A DNA stretch of 64,000 nt from Escallonia rubra (GCA_033065855.1 JAVXUO010001844.1:186001-250000), one strand, 5' to 3'; shown: positions 1-12,470, numbered from the stretch's first letter. Numbers and translations are program-made. The notes: generated from the letters alone by a model not told the origin.

Positions 1-580
1 TCAGTGAACATCTTAGGAAATGTCCAGTGAACCATAGGAGCTTCCACCAGGGTGCCACTGGTGCTTTAGACCTTATTCCTTCCCAAGCAGTCTTAATGGT
101 GAACTGCTTGCTAGCACTCAATGTCCATTTTACTTCATCCTGAGCCAAAGTGTTAGGCCTAGGTATTCCTGAAAGCATAGAGTTGAAATCTTTTAAAGCT
201 TGGGATCTCATTGATGGTAATTGCCAGCCTTCATTGTGAATGATTTCACAGACTTTAGCATTCAAGCTCAAGCCTGCGTCATACACAATTCTCTGTCCAT
301 ATACTTCCATTACTATACCATTAGGTAGCCATCTATCTTTCCACAGCCAAACTGTGTTTCCATTGCCCATTTGATAATGGAAGAACTGGGCAAATATAAC
401 TCTGATCTTCATTATCTTACACCATGTCCATGACAGATTAGTAGGGGGTTTAAATGTCCACAAGTGCCTGTCTTTGATAATAAAAATGTGACACCATTTG
501 CCCCAAAGGGAATCTTTTTTGTGTGCAATATCCCACAAGTGCTTACATATTGCAGCTTTATTCCACTTGCTCTGTATTAT
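1..580 (-). mobile_element. LINE (non-LTR retrotransposon) fragment, C-terminal reverse-transcriptase region, cut by window edge
   Basis: Read on the minus strand, one open frame runs without a stop from about 580 to base 1. It carries the pattern that follows the reverse transcriptase core in plant LINEs. There is a WNKA..KHLW....KDSLW.KW segment, then GNGNTVWLWKDRWLP near 300-370, then a zinc-binding-like W..LW stretch at the edge. No start codon is present, and the reading frame leaves the window, so this is a partial element. The L1-like assignment rests on family patterns I know and not on a database search. This copy is separate from the long LINE at 24330-31763. Confidence 0.72.
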
Positions 581-904
581 TTGTTCAAGAGCACTTCTCC
601 AGACGAAAACACATCCTTGTCTTTATCAGCCTATCAATGCTGGTACATTTACACCAGTTAAGCAGTACTAGCTCGGAACATCCACATCACTTGAATTATC
701 TGCTTAAGAGCACTTCTGCAATGGAAAATACATTCCTTATCTTTCGGATGTCACCTAGTTCTGCTGATAAACATTTTGGTGTCTCTTACCAAGAGACCTG
801 GAATTGCTTCCCGCCTTAAGGGTGGCGGACATCACTTGTATTATCTATGGTGGGAATGGAAAGGAAGCAGAAAACTGTATTGCATATTATATTACTGTTC
901 CGTT
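581..904. other. Non-genic stretch with a recurring 24-bp phrase
   Basis: No gene is visible. A phrase of the form taagagcacttctcc-aga-gaaaa recurs at about 584, 704 and again at 4438 on the far side of the inverted-repeat block. This suggests the block at 905-4390 interrupted an older repeated sequence. No transposon family could be assigned. Confidence 0.35.
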
Positions 905-1142
905 TTATTTTGTCCAGACTTAATTTATGAATAATTGGGAGTTGAATTTTTAACCTAGGAATCCTGCAATTTTAATCCCAATGCACTCCTAGAGCAACTA
1001 CTCAAATTCAAATATATAACTAAAGACTTAATTGTACCGTAAACCCTGAGTTTGGCCAAAATCTGCAACCAAAACCCTGAGGGTTACAATTAGGCACCCA
1101 AAAGTTCAATGTTTACAATCTATTGCAATCGAAGGATTTTAT

Positions 1143-1934
1143 CTATGTAGCATAGGTGCGGCACGGGGGGTGAAGCACCAGCACCGGGTGCGCGTCGGGT
1201 GTGGCGCGGGTGCATGTCTAATATTTATTATTTATATTTTAAATTTCCTAAATATCGGGTGCGGCTCCGATACGGATCGGGTGCGCATATTTATGGGATG
1301 AAAACACAAATTTTAAAAGAATTTTTAGGGGTCAAAACATAAAAAATGAGTTTTGGAGGGTCAAACTATAAATAATGAAACATTTACTTAAAAACCCTAA
1401 ATCAACAGATCGTTAAAGAGGGAAGACCGGGAAAAAGAAACTCCGAGAGAGAGAGGCGGCAGCAGTGGCGAAGTAGCCACAACTAACCACCCGCGAGCGC
1501 TCACGACCACCGAAGACTCCGGTGACCACTCGAAACGACCGACGACCACAGGCGAAGAATTTGGGAGGAGAGAGAAGAGGAAGCAGCAGCCACCGACCGG
1601 AGGCAGCGCCGTCGATGGCCATCTAACTGCTCCTACCTTTTCGGGATAATCCAAAAAAAGGGAAGAAGAAGAACTCTAGCGATGATGAACACAGCGACAA
1701 TGGCAGCTTCTCTGACTCTCTGTCGTCCGACTTCTTTTCCTTTTTTTACTCTTTGACTTTCTCTTTTGGCTCAACTTTATTTAGTCTTGCAGGGCTTTGT
1801 ACTTGTGGCCTTTGGTAGTCCACGTGTGCAGCTAGCCGTATATTCTTTTGGATTTGTTCTGGTTTTCTTTTTCTGAGACAGAGATCAAGTCTTCTAGATG
1901 ACTAAATGATCAATAAATTATATATATATGAACC

Positions 1935-1989
<55 letters not shown>

Positions 1990-2121
1990 TATTTCAAAAG
2001 CAAATATTTATTATTTAAAATTATAAAAAATTTGTCGTATCCTAGCCGCACTCGTATCTTGTATTTTTTGAAAATGTCGTATCGGCGTATCCGCACCCAT
2101 ATCGGTGTCCGTGTTTCATAG
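1143..2121. mobile_element. Non-autonomous hAT-type element, CTATGAAG family, copy 1
   Basis: The element begins ctatgtagcataggtgcgg and ends gtgtttcatag, giving short terminal inverted repeats. The flanks carry a near-perfect 8-bp duplication, gattttat on the left (1135-1142) and gatgttat on the right (2122-2129). Subterminal regions are crowded with gggtgcgg-type repeats on the left and their complement on the right, as seen in hAT transposase-binding ends. Ends, length (979 bp) and interior match the element at 51155-53048 once the insertion in that copy is removed. No transposase is encoded. Confidence 0.7.
1936..1989. repeat. (TA)n(GA)n microsatellite
   Basis: An uninterrupted TA dinucleotide run passes directly into a GA run inside the hAT-type element. 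Length is likely polymorphic. Confidence 0.95.
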
Positions 2122-2289
2122 GATGTTATTAACGGAAGTTAATAATTTCGTTACTTTCTAAGAGTATTTCTATCTTTTCAAATTCTTTTGGCCAAACCCT
2201 TCTCCTTCTACCAGTACCACGCTTACTTCCCCACCTCCACCAACGCTCTGCATCAACCTTTTGATATCATACCCGCCTTCAGAAGATGA

Positions 2290-2392
2290 AGTAAGAATAC
2301 GAAGGATAGTCCAATGAGCTTTACATGATCCTATGAGCTTAGACAGAATACGAAGTATAGTCCAATGAGCTATACATGATCCTATGAGCTCA
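2290..2392. repeat. Tandem direct duplication of about 50 bp
   Basis: The phrase agtccaatgagct-tacatgatcct with following agctta/agctca is present twice, about 50 bases apart, with few differences. It lies inside the inverted-repeat block. No function is visible. Confidence 0.75.
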
Positions 2393-2420
2393 AACCGCCC
2401 TTTCCTTTTGATAAAAGCAA

Positions 2421-2636
2421 TCACCTCAACAAAATGATATATTCTGAGGAATGAAATATCTTTAAGCCGCCAACCGTTGGATAGCTTTCTTCAACAGTAT
2501 TAGGTCCCCTCTCTGCTAAAAGATTGAAGCACTGCACTTCCTTTCTGCTGCTTTTAATTGCATTTGGATCCACGCACAATCTCTGAGCAATGGCTTCTGA
2601 GCATCGATAAACCCAACACGAACCGTACCCCAGCAA
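2421..2636 (-). pseudogene. Possible captured gene fragment
   Basis: A 71-codon minus-strand frame contains a protein-like stretch (SEAIAQRLCVDPNAI followed by a cysteine and acidic residues) unlike the simple-sequence frames around it. It sits inside the inverted-repeat block, where DNA transposons often carry pieces of host exons. The family was not recognised and the frame could be fortuitous. Confidence 0.25.
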
Positions 2637-4390
2637 GAGGGCGAAGGCGGAGAGGCGAGGACAGTGGAAAGCGCTGCGATGGATTGTGGCAAAGGGACAA
2701 ATTATGCGAGACTAGAGGAGAAGGGCTGCAGGAGGGGAGCACAGGCTACTAGGGAAGCGCAGGAGGCATGATAGCACCAGAGGCAGGAGCTACAACCATG
2801 GTGGATCGAGGTGGAGGTGACGGGGTTAGGCAGGCAAAGAAGAAGGAGAAAGAGAAAGGAAAAGGAAGAGAAGAAAGAAAAGAAAGGGGAAATTGCCATC
2901 CTACCCTTCCTCTAATTTGATCTTATCCGTTGAAATTGGTTGAGAAAGTTTATTGCGGAAAAAAAAAATTAAAATAACCTAAAAGACAGAAATAACCTTA
3001 AAAACTAACGGAATCATCGACTTCCATTAGTAAAATCCTTCCATTGCAATAGGTTGCAAACCTGGACATTTTCTACCTTTGAAAAAGAAAACTCTTCTCT
3101 CCCCTCTCTCTAAACCACACCCAAACAGAACCGCCGGGGGGAGGAGTTGAGGGATGGCTTCAAGCCCACTCTCCCCTCTTTCATTCCTTCTTTGTTGTGC
3201 ATTAGCTTGGTTTATGCTGAGGTCTTTTTGAGGAGTTCATAGAGGATCACCCGCTATAGAGCTAGGGGATCGATGGCCGCAATTCGGGTCCAAGTGTCGC
3301 ACCCTCCAATCTGCACGATTTGTGGTGGCGACAAGTTGGTGTGAGCTTGGATTTTGTCGGATCTCTTCAGATCTGTTAGATCTATGTGATCGGTCAATCT
3401 AAGAGATGCGTATTATCCACAACAATCTGACCATGGAATCTGGATCAACTTATCTTGATCCGCTCTAAATTAGAGGCTTGATGTCATTTGCCAGAGGTGG
3501 CCGGAAGTTTGCCTACGGTGGCTGATCAGAGACGCAACAGCGGTTAATCATGTTGGGTTCCCGCACTGCTCACGTCAAATGTATCTCACTGTTGCTTCTA
3601 GCTTTTGTTGGTTTTTCATTTGTTAGTGGGGCTTAAGCAGGGGCTGTCCAATCTGGTAGCAGGTCGAGGAGGCGAGGGGGAGCTTCGGTTTTTTGAAGGG
3701 TTCTTAGGTTTCCACTCTTCTCTCCACCTTTTTGCTTTAGCCAGTTGATTTCCTTAGGGAGGGAAGGGTGTGGGAGCCTGGGAGGTATAGGGCCTTAGGA
3801 GGCTGGGGTTGGGCTAGGGGGCGGGGAAGGTGGGGTTGAAGCCCTGGGAGCAGGAGGGAGGGGGAGGGGGCATGGGGGTCTAAGGTAGTTCAATCTCATG
3901 GGTAGACAAGATTGTTGGTGGGGTTCAGGTAATTAGGACCTTTGTTATTTTTAGATTCCTGATGTGGTTCGCTTAAGTGCCACTAGTTAGCGGCAAGGTA
4001 GATTTGGTGCATTTGTTTTCGGTGAAAGGTAACGAAGCTTGCCGTGATGGTGATTCCTTATACCTGGCTGTGATCCATAGGAGTCGATTATTCTCACTTC
4101 GTGCGGCTTATTGTCTCCTCACGTGTTTAGAAAGTTTTTTTCTGAATTTGTTGTAGTTTGAGTTAGTCATGTGTTGTCATGACTATCTTCGTTTAAGTTG
4201 AAAATGTAAAAGCCACGCTAAAGAGACAAATCTCTGTAATATTTACTTTATCTGTCATTCTCTTATTATAAATAAAATTAAAAAAATCGTAAGGGTTTTG
4301 GTTACAAAAATTAGCCAAACTCAAGGTTTACAGTGCAATTAAGCCTATTCATAAATTAAGTTTAAACAAAATCAACTGCAATCCTAATAT

Positions 4391-6600
4391 ATTCTCCAAT
4401 CCAAGCATCCGACCCCTCTTCATTCCCCATCAATCTCTTTAAGAGCACTTTTCCAAAAGAAAATAGGCTTCCAGCCCGACTAAGTTGGTCGGTGAACTTG
4501 AACCATTTAACAACTTTGACATCCTATTTGAGGTTCCAAGGTATGGGAATGCAACTTGATTACTTCATGTTGATTCACATAGGGGGCCATTATTCCACTT
4601 AACAAGGCGAAAAGAAACGTCAACATCTAACCTCCTCAGCCAGGTTGGAAGGCATTAAAAAGTATATGATTTAAGAAGTTTCTAGGGTCTCAACTTAAAA
4701 GTATTTTATTTGGTGTAAATGGAGCATGGATAGTCTACTCAGTTTGAGTGTGACATTCCTTCTAGGTTTATGGTTTGTTATCCACATATAGCTACAAGGT
4801 GGCAAAAAGCAGAAGTGCTCAGCCTAACAGAATAGAGAGAACAAACTAGAAGTCCTTATCGTGCAGGATGAAAAGGGAGGCAAGAGAATTGTAGGGTCAT
4901 GATGGCGTATGTGTAGGGTTTAATAAGGTTTAGTGGTTTAATCAAAGAGGCTAGAAAAGCTGCTGTTTAGGGTCTGTTTTAGAAGTTTAGCTGCAGAGAA
5001 TTAATATGAACTGGAGAGTTACAAAAGGAACAAAACTAGGGATCAAGCCTAGGGTTTTTAAGCATCGCACCTTAGAGGAATAACCTAGGCAGCACACCCA
5101 AGATAATGATGCATCACACATCATTACCTCTGCTGACGTTTCTTTCGCATAAAGCTGCAAAAATTCTAATTGCCCCCGTTGCCTCAAAATAGAGCTAGTA
5201 CATGATCCATAGCAGACATGACAATAAAGGGCTTAAATTAATGGGAATATCTGCAGCAGCTCCGAAATCATGTAGGATTTACCAACATGTGCACAGCTAA
5301 TTTTTCTCGCAGAAAATTAACAGCCCTAACAGACAATCATTTCCAAAAGGAAAGAGTTTGGTTTCAATCATGGTTGTAGCCTAAGGTAGGGAGCAGCACT
5401 TGTTTAGTGTCACCGACTAAATTCCGTTAACACTAAATGGGTAGTTGGGTGTCCGGGAGGGGGGCGGAGATGGGGGGTGGGGTTGCATCAAAACTTTTTC
5501 CTGTCTGGAATAAACTGCCAGATACTAGCAGAAGATCATAAAAGAATCATCCTAAAATCCTCAAAATGGTTCCTTGTCATATTCAAGGATATAATCAGAA
5601 TCAGGGCCTTTGATAATGCATCCACACCATCCAAATCCTGCCTGATATCTCAACATGCCCCCCCACAAAAAAAAAAACCACCCCGCCCCACCCCAAGAAC
5701 CCGCCGCTTGCGTTCTTTCGCCCTATACTTACTGCTCTCTTCGACTGCATTAGCATTACTTGAACTTACTTGCAGCCATCCATGGAGACACCCACTGCCC
5801 ATGACGCGAGTACCAACATCTATGTATATAGGACTTGCCATCAAGTTTCTCTCTATAAATATAACATAACAATACATTTGCTCCATGCTACTTGCTTTCT
5901 TTATCATGTTCCAACAGTTTGTAAATTACCATCTCATAATTTCCTTTATTGGTCCTATACTGTGTCACTACACTCGTAAATTTCTTGATAAGGTTCGAAA
6001 CCTTTCAATTTTATTTAACAGCTAAAAATGGTACTCATGAGTAAAATCAATAGTTCTTTTTCCATGATTAAAAAGGTAAAGCTCTGGCCAGCACATATAA
6101 GCAGTACAAGTGCAGGTTCTCAAAGGGCAACTGTACAATCTAAGTATTAGAAGTCTGCTAAGCACGAAAATCTACCGTGAAAGGAAAACTTATGTAACTA
6201 TCCCAGGCAGGTGCTCGATCCAAAGGGAGGAGACTGTGCCAATAACTCGAGGCAGCAGAATCAGTCTCCACTAACAACCTACTAGCAAAAGCTCCACAAT
6301 TGCCTCCTTTCTTTCCAAGGACATAGAAAGTAGCCAAAAACTATATTTTATATACTGAGAAATTGAAGAGACTTCCATGTGCTCTTGCCATCGGAAAACT
6401 AAATTGCCACATGGGTGCAAGCTTTATAGCCTTGATAAGGGACCAGAAATGAATAAATGGAGTAAATAATTCGTACCTTGAGGAAATGATCTCTTGTTGA
6501 GATGGGGAAAAGAAAATTTTGACCCCCAGGCATGTCATGGACATCAAGAATAATGGGCTAGATAACTTGCAGGACCTTCTTAAATATCCAGCTCCTGCTT
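4391..6600. other. Intergenic region, no gene seen
   Basis: I see no conserved coding pattern. There are short C-rich and A-rich runs near 5660-5700 and AT-rich stretches. Part of 6560-6642 is probably the 3' untranslated region of the minus-strand gene that ends at 6643. Confidence 0.5.
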
Positions 6601-6642
6601 TGGTACTTCATGGCTCCATATGACTGTGTTAGGATGCCTTGT

Positions 6643-7780
6643 TTAGTCCAGAAACATTGCTACCATATCTTTAAGACTGCTCTTTTTCTTAGTCGGGGCA
6701 ACTACTTCATCACTAGTAACAGCATTCTGCTGTTGTTCTCTAAAGTCATGGGAATATGCCATATTCTCAGTAATTAATTCAACCTTCTTCTCGTCAAGAG
6801 GGTTCTTCAGTAATGGACCCAAAAACAAGTCCAGCATATCTTTAGTAGGATCCCCCGTCATGCTGGAATTGGCTACAATTTTTCCACTAATGAAATTGCC
6901 ATCAGAGCCATGGCATGGAGCTGTTTCTTTAGGTCTGGGTGATCTCCTATCCATAGGGACCACAGCAGAGCTTCCTGGCTCATTACAAGAAAATGTACTA
7001 GATGCAAACCGGCTTTCTGCTATGTTTCCTCCATTTGATGGCTGCTGTTGCCCCATCTCGCTATTATCTTTCACATACTGCAGAGAGAAAACAAAATAAA
7101 TTCTCTTGTGTAAGCATTGCAATAGATTAATAATGCCCTAAATGACTTGGATGCTACACCTTCACTTCAAATGCATGAGTTAAAGTGACATTCTGAATTG
7201 CCACACCAAAGATTTGTTGTAGTAATGAAATGGTACACCTAATATACTTCTTTTAGTAATAAGAAAAGTGAATCACCACCTTTTGAGCAATGCTCATCAA
7301 ATCATCCATTGTCAGATCCTCATCATCTTCAGTTGAGGATCCAACTTCATTTTCCTCGCTACTTCCAAAATCAGAACCCGTTGCCCTTCGTCTTCTGCGA
7401 GGAGCAGCTTCCTGTATTTTTCTCCCAGCAGCTCGACGCTTTTTCTTCTCAACGCCAATTTGTTGGACATTGGCATCAGGAATTGCATCTCGTCGACTCA
7501 ATTTTATATTGATTTTCTTTGTTTTGCATTTAACAAGTAAAATTGAGCTGTCGGCCTTAGAAATGTCCTGGCTAGAAAGCCGGACTTCTGATCCACACTG
7601 AGCAGTTCTAGTAGCTTTTGACGTGGCCTCACGACATTGTGACACAACTCTTTTCTCCTCCGAAATGGCAACATCACTTACTCCTCTTTCACTGTTGGCC
7701 ACTTGGTCAGGAGCAGCTGCACCCAGCATCCATGGCGGTAAACGCCGCTTTCTGCACTCATCAAATGCAATTGTATCCAT
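6643..7780 (-). CDS. Plant protein of unknown function, two coding exons
   Basis: Exon 1 is 7780-7280 (167 codons) and exon 2 is 7077-6643 (144 codons plus stop). The intron of 202 bp (7279-7078) has GT-AG ends and falls between codons. The 311-residue product begins MDTIAFDECRKRRLPPWML. It has a strongly basic middle with an RRRRR run near residue 135, followed by an acidic serine-rich stretch and the motif DLTMDDLMSIAQ at the exon junction. The C-terminal half contains a leucine-rich DMLDLFLGPLL segment and ends in KKKSSLKDMVAMFLD. There is no signal peptide or membrane segment. The basic and acidic blocks fit a nuclear or nucleic-acid-associated role, but this is inference. The frame is intact and codon-like across both exons, so I take it as a real gene. 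I do not recognise the family well enough to name it. Confidence 0.75.
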
Positions 7781-7841
7781 TTATCTTATTCTTTTGGGGA
7801 AAAAGCGTTTCTTGATGATCAATCCCCACAATTATCTTCAA
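7781..7841 (-). other. Probable 5' untranslated segment after an upstream intron
   Basis: On the minus strand, a pyrimidine-rich tract ending ttcatgcag lies just above 7841 and would join an upstream leader exon to the 61-base segment before the ATG. The candidate leader and promoter lie at about 8100-8350. The matching donor is not certain. Confidence 0.4.
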
Positions 7842-9435
7842 CTGCATGAATCAAGAAACGAATAGAGTAGTAGTTAACATCAAACTCATAATGTTTTCAG
7901 GAATCAGTACTGAATTGAAACAGATAGCATATAAGAGTACATAAGATAATCCAAAAATAGGCTAATTAAGATTAAAAGGAAAAGAATTTCATAAGATCCA
8001 ATTCTTGTAAGTTTAAAGGAACTACGTAAACAAGTGGCCAAAACTTCGATCATGTGGTCAATACCTGTATAAGGAAAAAGTGTAATTTTGTGAGCTAGAT
8101 AGAGTTCGAAAACGGAGAAGGGCAAAGCTGCTCACCCGACCTGAATTAATCGGGAACGAGCTGAATCTTACCACTCCGGACTGCAAATCGGATGTGCTGA
8201 TGCGTTTCCGAGTTTAAAATTTTCATGAGACGGCCTAGATCCTCACCCAAAATTCAAGGTCAAATTGGCTCAGAGAACAATGGAGCAATTGCGCACAGGC
8301 GCCTGGAAGACCAAGAAGGAAATTAAGAAGAGGAGTGGGCGCGTGAAGACGGCAGTTAGAAGGATATTAGTTGCGAGTGACCAGCATGCGCAACTCTAAT
8401 CCCAAGAAGATTATTCCGCTGGAAATTAGGTAGCTTTTGAAAATCATTTGATTAGATGGTTTTCAATTTTTTCAAAACTAGAGAAAAATGCGTTTGTCAC
8501 ACAGTTTTCGTTTTTTTTTTCTTTTAGTTTTGAAAATCAGTTTTTAAAATAGGGATATTTTTAAAATTCTCGTTTTGGAGCTTTGGGTTTTTAGTTTTGA
8601 TTTTTGTTTTGAGACCATCCCCCCCTTCACGCCACAGCCACAAGCCGCCTCCGGCCACACCCACCGGCCGGCCATCGCCACCGCAACCACCACAAAAGAA
8701 AAAACTTAAAATAAAAACTCGGTAATCAAACACCAATTTATTTTTGTAAAAAAATAAAAATAAACTGGTTTTAATTTTTGTTTTTTTAGAAACAGAAAAT
8801 CATAACTGGAAGTGATTTCAAATAGACCCTTAATTGCTGGATTTTATTTCCTTTTCTTTCGAGTCATTTTCCTTCTTTTATTGTATTTCCATTATTTTAT
8901 TTTTAGTAGAAAATTAGCAAGTTGTTGTAACGTACTTATAAAGGAGGAAATCGAAAATGTATGATCATCGTGACGAAGCAATAGACTTTCTTTTTTTTTC
9001 ATTTTTTGGCATTTTTCTACATTTTAGTTTCTTCTTTACTAAATTTCTTTTAAATTCCATAATAATATCTAGATCCAAGCTAGTTAGTTGCTAACAATTT
9101 TTGTCTTGAGAGAAACTATTGATCCACAAGTTCAACTACAACTAGAAAAAAAAATTACCATGGGTTACACAAAAAATTAAATAAGTATTGACTAGATGAA
9201 CATGTCGCCCTTATGGAGGCCAATTAGCATATTAATTTGGGGCCAGCGATGACCAGTTAGTTGGAATGAAAGATTGTGTCTCGAAGATCCCAGATCTCAA
9301 GTCCTCAGTTGATTAATTGAAGGACGAAATATCAGCACTAATACAGTCTATAATTGAACTCCAACTGATGATGCAACTACTAGTTGTTAGCTGCCAAGGT
9401 AGGTGATGGGGGAGGTTCTAGTTCCAGAGAACCCT
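7842..9435. other. Probable promoter of the minus-strand gene, then AT-rich intergenic DNA
   Basis: The part to about 8400 is likely leader intron, leader exon and promoter of the gene at 6643-7780. From 8460 to 8830 there are T-rich tracts around a C-rich core with no reading frame of interest. From 8830 to 9435 I see nothing recognisable. Confidence 0.4.
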
Positions 9436-10430
9436 ACGATAGCGAATCGCTTCGAAAAAATTCTTGGAAGGATGGGATTTTTATGCAATTGCCATCTTAT
9501 CTAATTTAAGAAATAGGAAAAATAAGAAAAGACCCAAAAAAATGACTCTAAATTGTCCAAAAGACAATTAATCTATCAAAAATAAAGAAATTGGTTCGGG
9601 AATTAAGTTATGTAACGGGAAGGTGTTAAATATTTGCCACACCCCTTCGGTCTCTATTTCATTTATATTGATTTTTGGCATTTAAAAACATGTAAAATGC
9701 AATAAACACAACCCTAAAATTGTTTTTATATTTTTTGCTTGAACTCAACATCAGAGCTCAAATTGCCTACGTATCCGGTCGAACTAACTGGAATCAAAAC
9801 TGTCGTAATTCGACTCTGGCCTTACGAGAAGTAATCAATATTTCGGTCTTAAATTTAGACTGATATAAGAAAAAACTCTTTTTAATTTTTTTATAGTGGA
9901 AATGCAACTACGGGAAATGGGAGACAATTCTAAAATGATTTTTTAAACTAAAATAAAATCACCTCGAGAAATCACATGTCTAAAAGACTCGAGGATATTC
10001 TCCGAATGATTCACGGTGCGAAGACTAAAAAGACTTTAGTAGGTGAATATGAATGGCTAAATTTTTTGGGAGGATAGTGTATCACTTCACAGAGAAATGG
10101 TACGCAAGCTTTAAAGAGAAAAAGCTCTCCAAAGTCCCTTGAAAATGAAAGCCAAAAATTTATAGAGTTTTGGGGTGAATAATCTAATAAAATTGGTTAT
10201 GCCAATCTGTAAGCTGGAGATAAGTCAGAATATTGGATAAAAATGCAGATTGACAAAAGTCAATTAATCGACTGGTGAGTCGATAACCGGTCAGTTTATC
10301 CCATAATCTAAAAATGATTTTTCCAACTTTCGAGGCATTATCTGACTCTAATTTCTATAATTATCTCTAACTTTACAGATGAGATGTACTAGATTCGAGA
10401 TGCATTATAACACCCCGCACTTGAAATTTG
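9436..10430 (-). mobile_element. LTR of an Ogre-like (Tat-lineage) retrotransposon, 3' or solo
   Basis: From 9436 the sequence tracks the LTR next to the primer-binding site at about 23890. Shared phrases include tagcgaa-cgc-tcgaaaaa, then aataagaaaagaccc and aaatgactctaaattgt. The similarity starts sharply at 9436, with no primer-binding site beside it, so this is the outer terminus of a minus-oriented LTR. The other terminus, near 10430, is estimated. An aaccggtcag phrase in the LTR recurs in the leader repeats at 23000-23400. Confidence 0.55.
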
Positions 10431-11034
10431 GTTTAAGGTGAATCCTAGAATTTTAGTTAATTCTTTAGTGACGGTTGTGGTAATATACATTAATTGGGGT
10501 CTTTAGCAACGATTATCATCAGCGATACTGACTGTGACCTTTAGCGACAATTTATAATGCTCTTAAGTTGTAAATTAACGGGGTGGGGAAAATTTAACAC
10601 CCAAATTTTTATTTTCATCGGCGAAACTTTTATGTGTCAAAAAATTTTATTGCTCCTTACTTTAAGTCAAAAATTTGTAGTCTTTTAAAAGAATGTGGGT
10701 GAGACGAGGAAATAACTATGTGCGGGGGGAGGGGGGGGCTTTTAGAAATTTTCAACCTAGGGAAACCATATATAAAGAGAACCTTGAGAGGGCAATCGTC
10801 CTAGTAGATCTGCTAGCCCTTGTTTCACGTGAAAAGGGAGAAAGAACGGAGGGAAAAACCAAGCTAGGGCAAGAAGAAATTTTAAGGTAATAAAATTCCT
10901 AGACTCTCTCTTTCGTTTAGTCATGAATTTGGATGATTTATATATATTTTTGGTGTGAAATTGGTAGCTTTTGGTGTATTTGAGAAGAAGGATGTCGTAG
11001 GGCAGCATAAGAGTGAGTTAGGATTTTTATTCCT
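10431..11034. other. No gene seen
   Basis: AT-rich sequence with a G-run at about 10725-10740. The open frames here are short and low in complexity. It may be internal sequence of the surrounding retrotransposon. Confidence 0.4.
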
Positions 11035-12470
11035 GTCACGACCCGAACCCACGAATGAGCCCATGAGCTAGGCCCTGACCGGCCGCAGGCCCACTAACCC
11101 TCCACCAGGGTTCTGCTAGGCCTACTACAACTTGTACACAAGACTTATAACTAGTACTAAGTCTAAACCATTTACAAGGTTACCAAGAACATACTTATGG
11201 ATCATCTTAAGGTACCTATCCAATACATCCACATTATTCAACTAACAAAATAATCAAAACTCTATGAAGATCTATGCTCTAACCAATTCTTAAAAACATA
11301 AAATAGTACTACAATGTCATCCAAAAGTTGACAATTTTTCTAAGAGGACTTAAATCCCTAACGACCATCTTCTGCAAGCCCATCCTCGTTTCCCTCATGG
11401 ATGTCGGGTTCATCTAAGTAATCACCTGAAAATATTTATAAAAGAATGAGATAGGGCCCAGTAAGTACATATACGATATCCCTAAAATAGGTTTTAGGGT
11501 CTTTAAAACATGCCATGGTTTCTTCAATTTAATACTGGTAAACATTTTTTTACAAGAGATATTATACATATAAATACTTTATTAAAGCAATTCATCCAAG
11601 ATTCTCAGAACCGGAGTATGACATCAAGGAGGCTCATTAACAACTATCACAGCTCATCATAACTTAGGTATGATGCGGTCAGCGTATAATCCCCCTGACT
11701 AGGGCCCATAATCCCTACTCCACCTGGGATAAATATTATTCGGTCAGAATACAAGCCCCCCTTACAAGGGCCCACAATCCCTCCTCCGATAAGGATACAT
11801 ATTATTGCGGACACATGAGTGAACCACGAGCAACAGTCTTGTGCGTCAACGTATCGTCTCATCGACCAAGACCCACAATCCAACTTTCCCCCGTGGATAT
11901 GGGGCACAACAATCAAGCCAGAGACACCGTCTCATATTCAACATAAATCAACTTTAAAACACTACTCCTATAAACATTACATGGCATTTTTAATTCATTT
12001 TTCTAATCAAACCAATTTCAGAATAGCAGAAGCATAAAAAATACTCGAAAATCACGTATACATATACATAAATTGTACGGACGAACATGGCAGCAGTAAT
12101 TACTTGGATAGCTAAGCGGTTCTGGTTCTTGTTCTCAAGCCTGCCCTAACTCTTGTCTATCGGAATCTAAATAATACACCATCCAAATGTTATTTATTGT
12201 CGTTCAATCGTGCATATCTGTTAAATTTTCCCCAAGTGAGAAAAATTACTAAAATGCCCTTGGACTTGTGCCAAATTACCAAATTACCCCCAAGCCCAAC
12301 ATACCACTACACCCCAAAAATAAGCCAAAACACTCTTTTAAACAACTAGGTGGGTTTTCCAGATAAAAAGGACCGTTCTGGGAATTTTCTATTTGGAACC
12401 CTAATCTGTTCCTTAAATTGAGGGCTAAGGATCTTGTTGCAGCTAAAAACTGGATTGGGAACCACACTAG
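11035..12470. mobile_element. LTR-like repeat sequence
   Basis: The sequence tgtcacgacccgaaccc at 11035 resembles the start of many plant gypsy LTRs. Two imperfect tandem units of about 67 bp lie at about 11672-11805, sharing ggtcag-ntanaa-cccc and agggccca-aatccct. No coding domain and no matching second end were found. Confidence 0.3.

Larger units (their letters stand above)
905..4390. mobile_element. Block bounded by imperfect inverted repeats, possible large DNA transposon
   Basis: About 905-1090 pairs with the reverse complement of about 4281-4390. Both ends contain cttaatttatgaata, and further in the pattern cttaattg-ac-gtaaacc-tgagtttggc, then gtaaccaaaaccct. The left arm has about 90 extra bases. 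A second inverted repeat inside pairs 1108-1142 with 3031-3067 (the ttcnattgcaatag phrase). The interior holds a hAT-type element (1143-2121), a short direct duplication at 2290-2390 and GC-rich non-coding sequence at 3100-3900. No target-site duplication and no transposase were found, so the superfamily is open; long inverted repeats of this sort are common in Mutator-like elements. Confidence 0.45.

Noticed and set aside
1906-2121. Open frames on both strands across 1906-2121
   Set aside because: They run through a TA/GA microsatellite and the subterminal repeats of a transposon.
5477-5869. A 130-codon plus-strand frame
   Set aside because: It crosses A- and C-homopolymer runs, and composition is not gene-like. 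No domain pattern and no support on either side.
7290-7601. A 103-codon plus-strand frame
   Set aside because: It is the opposite-strand shadow of exon 1 of the minus-strand gene.
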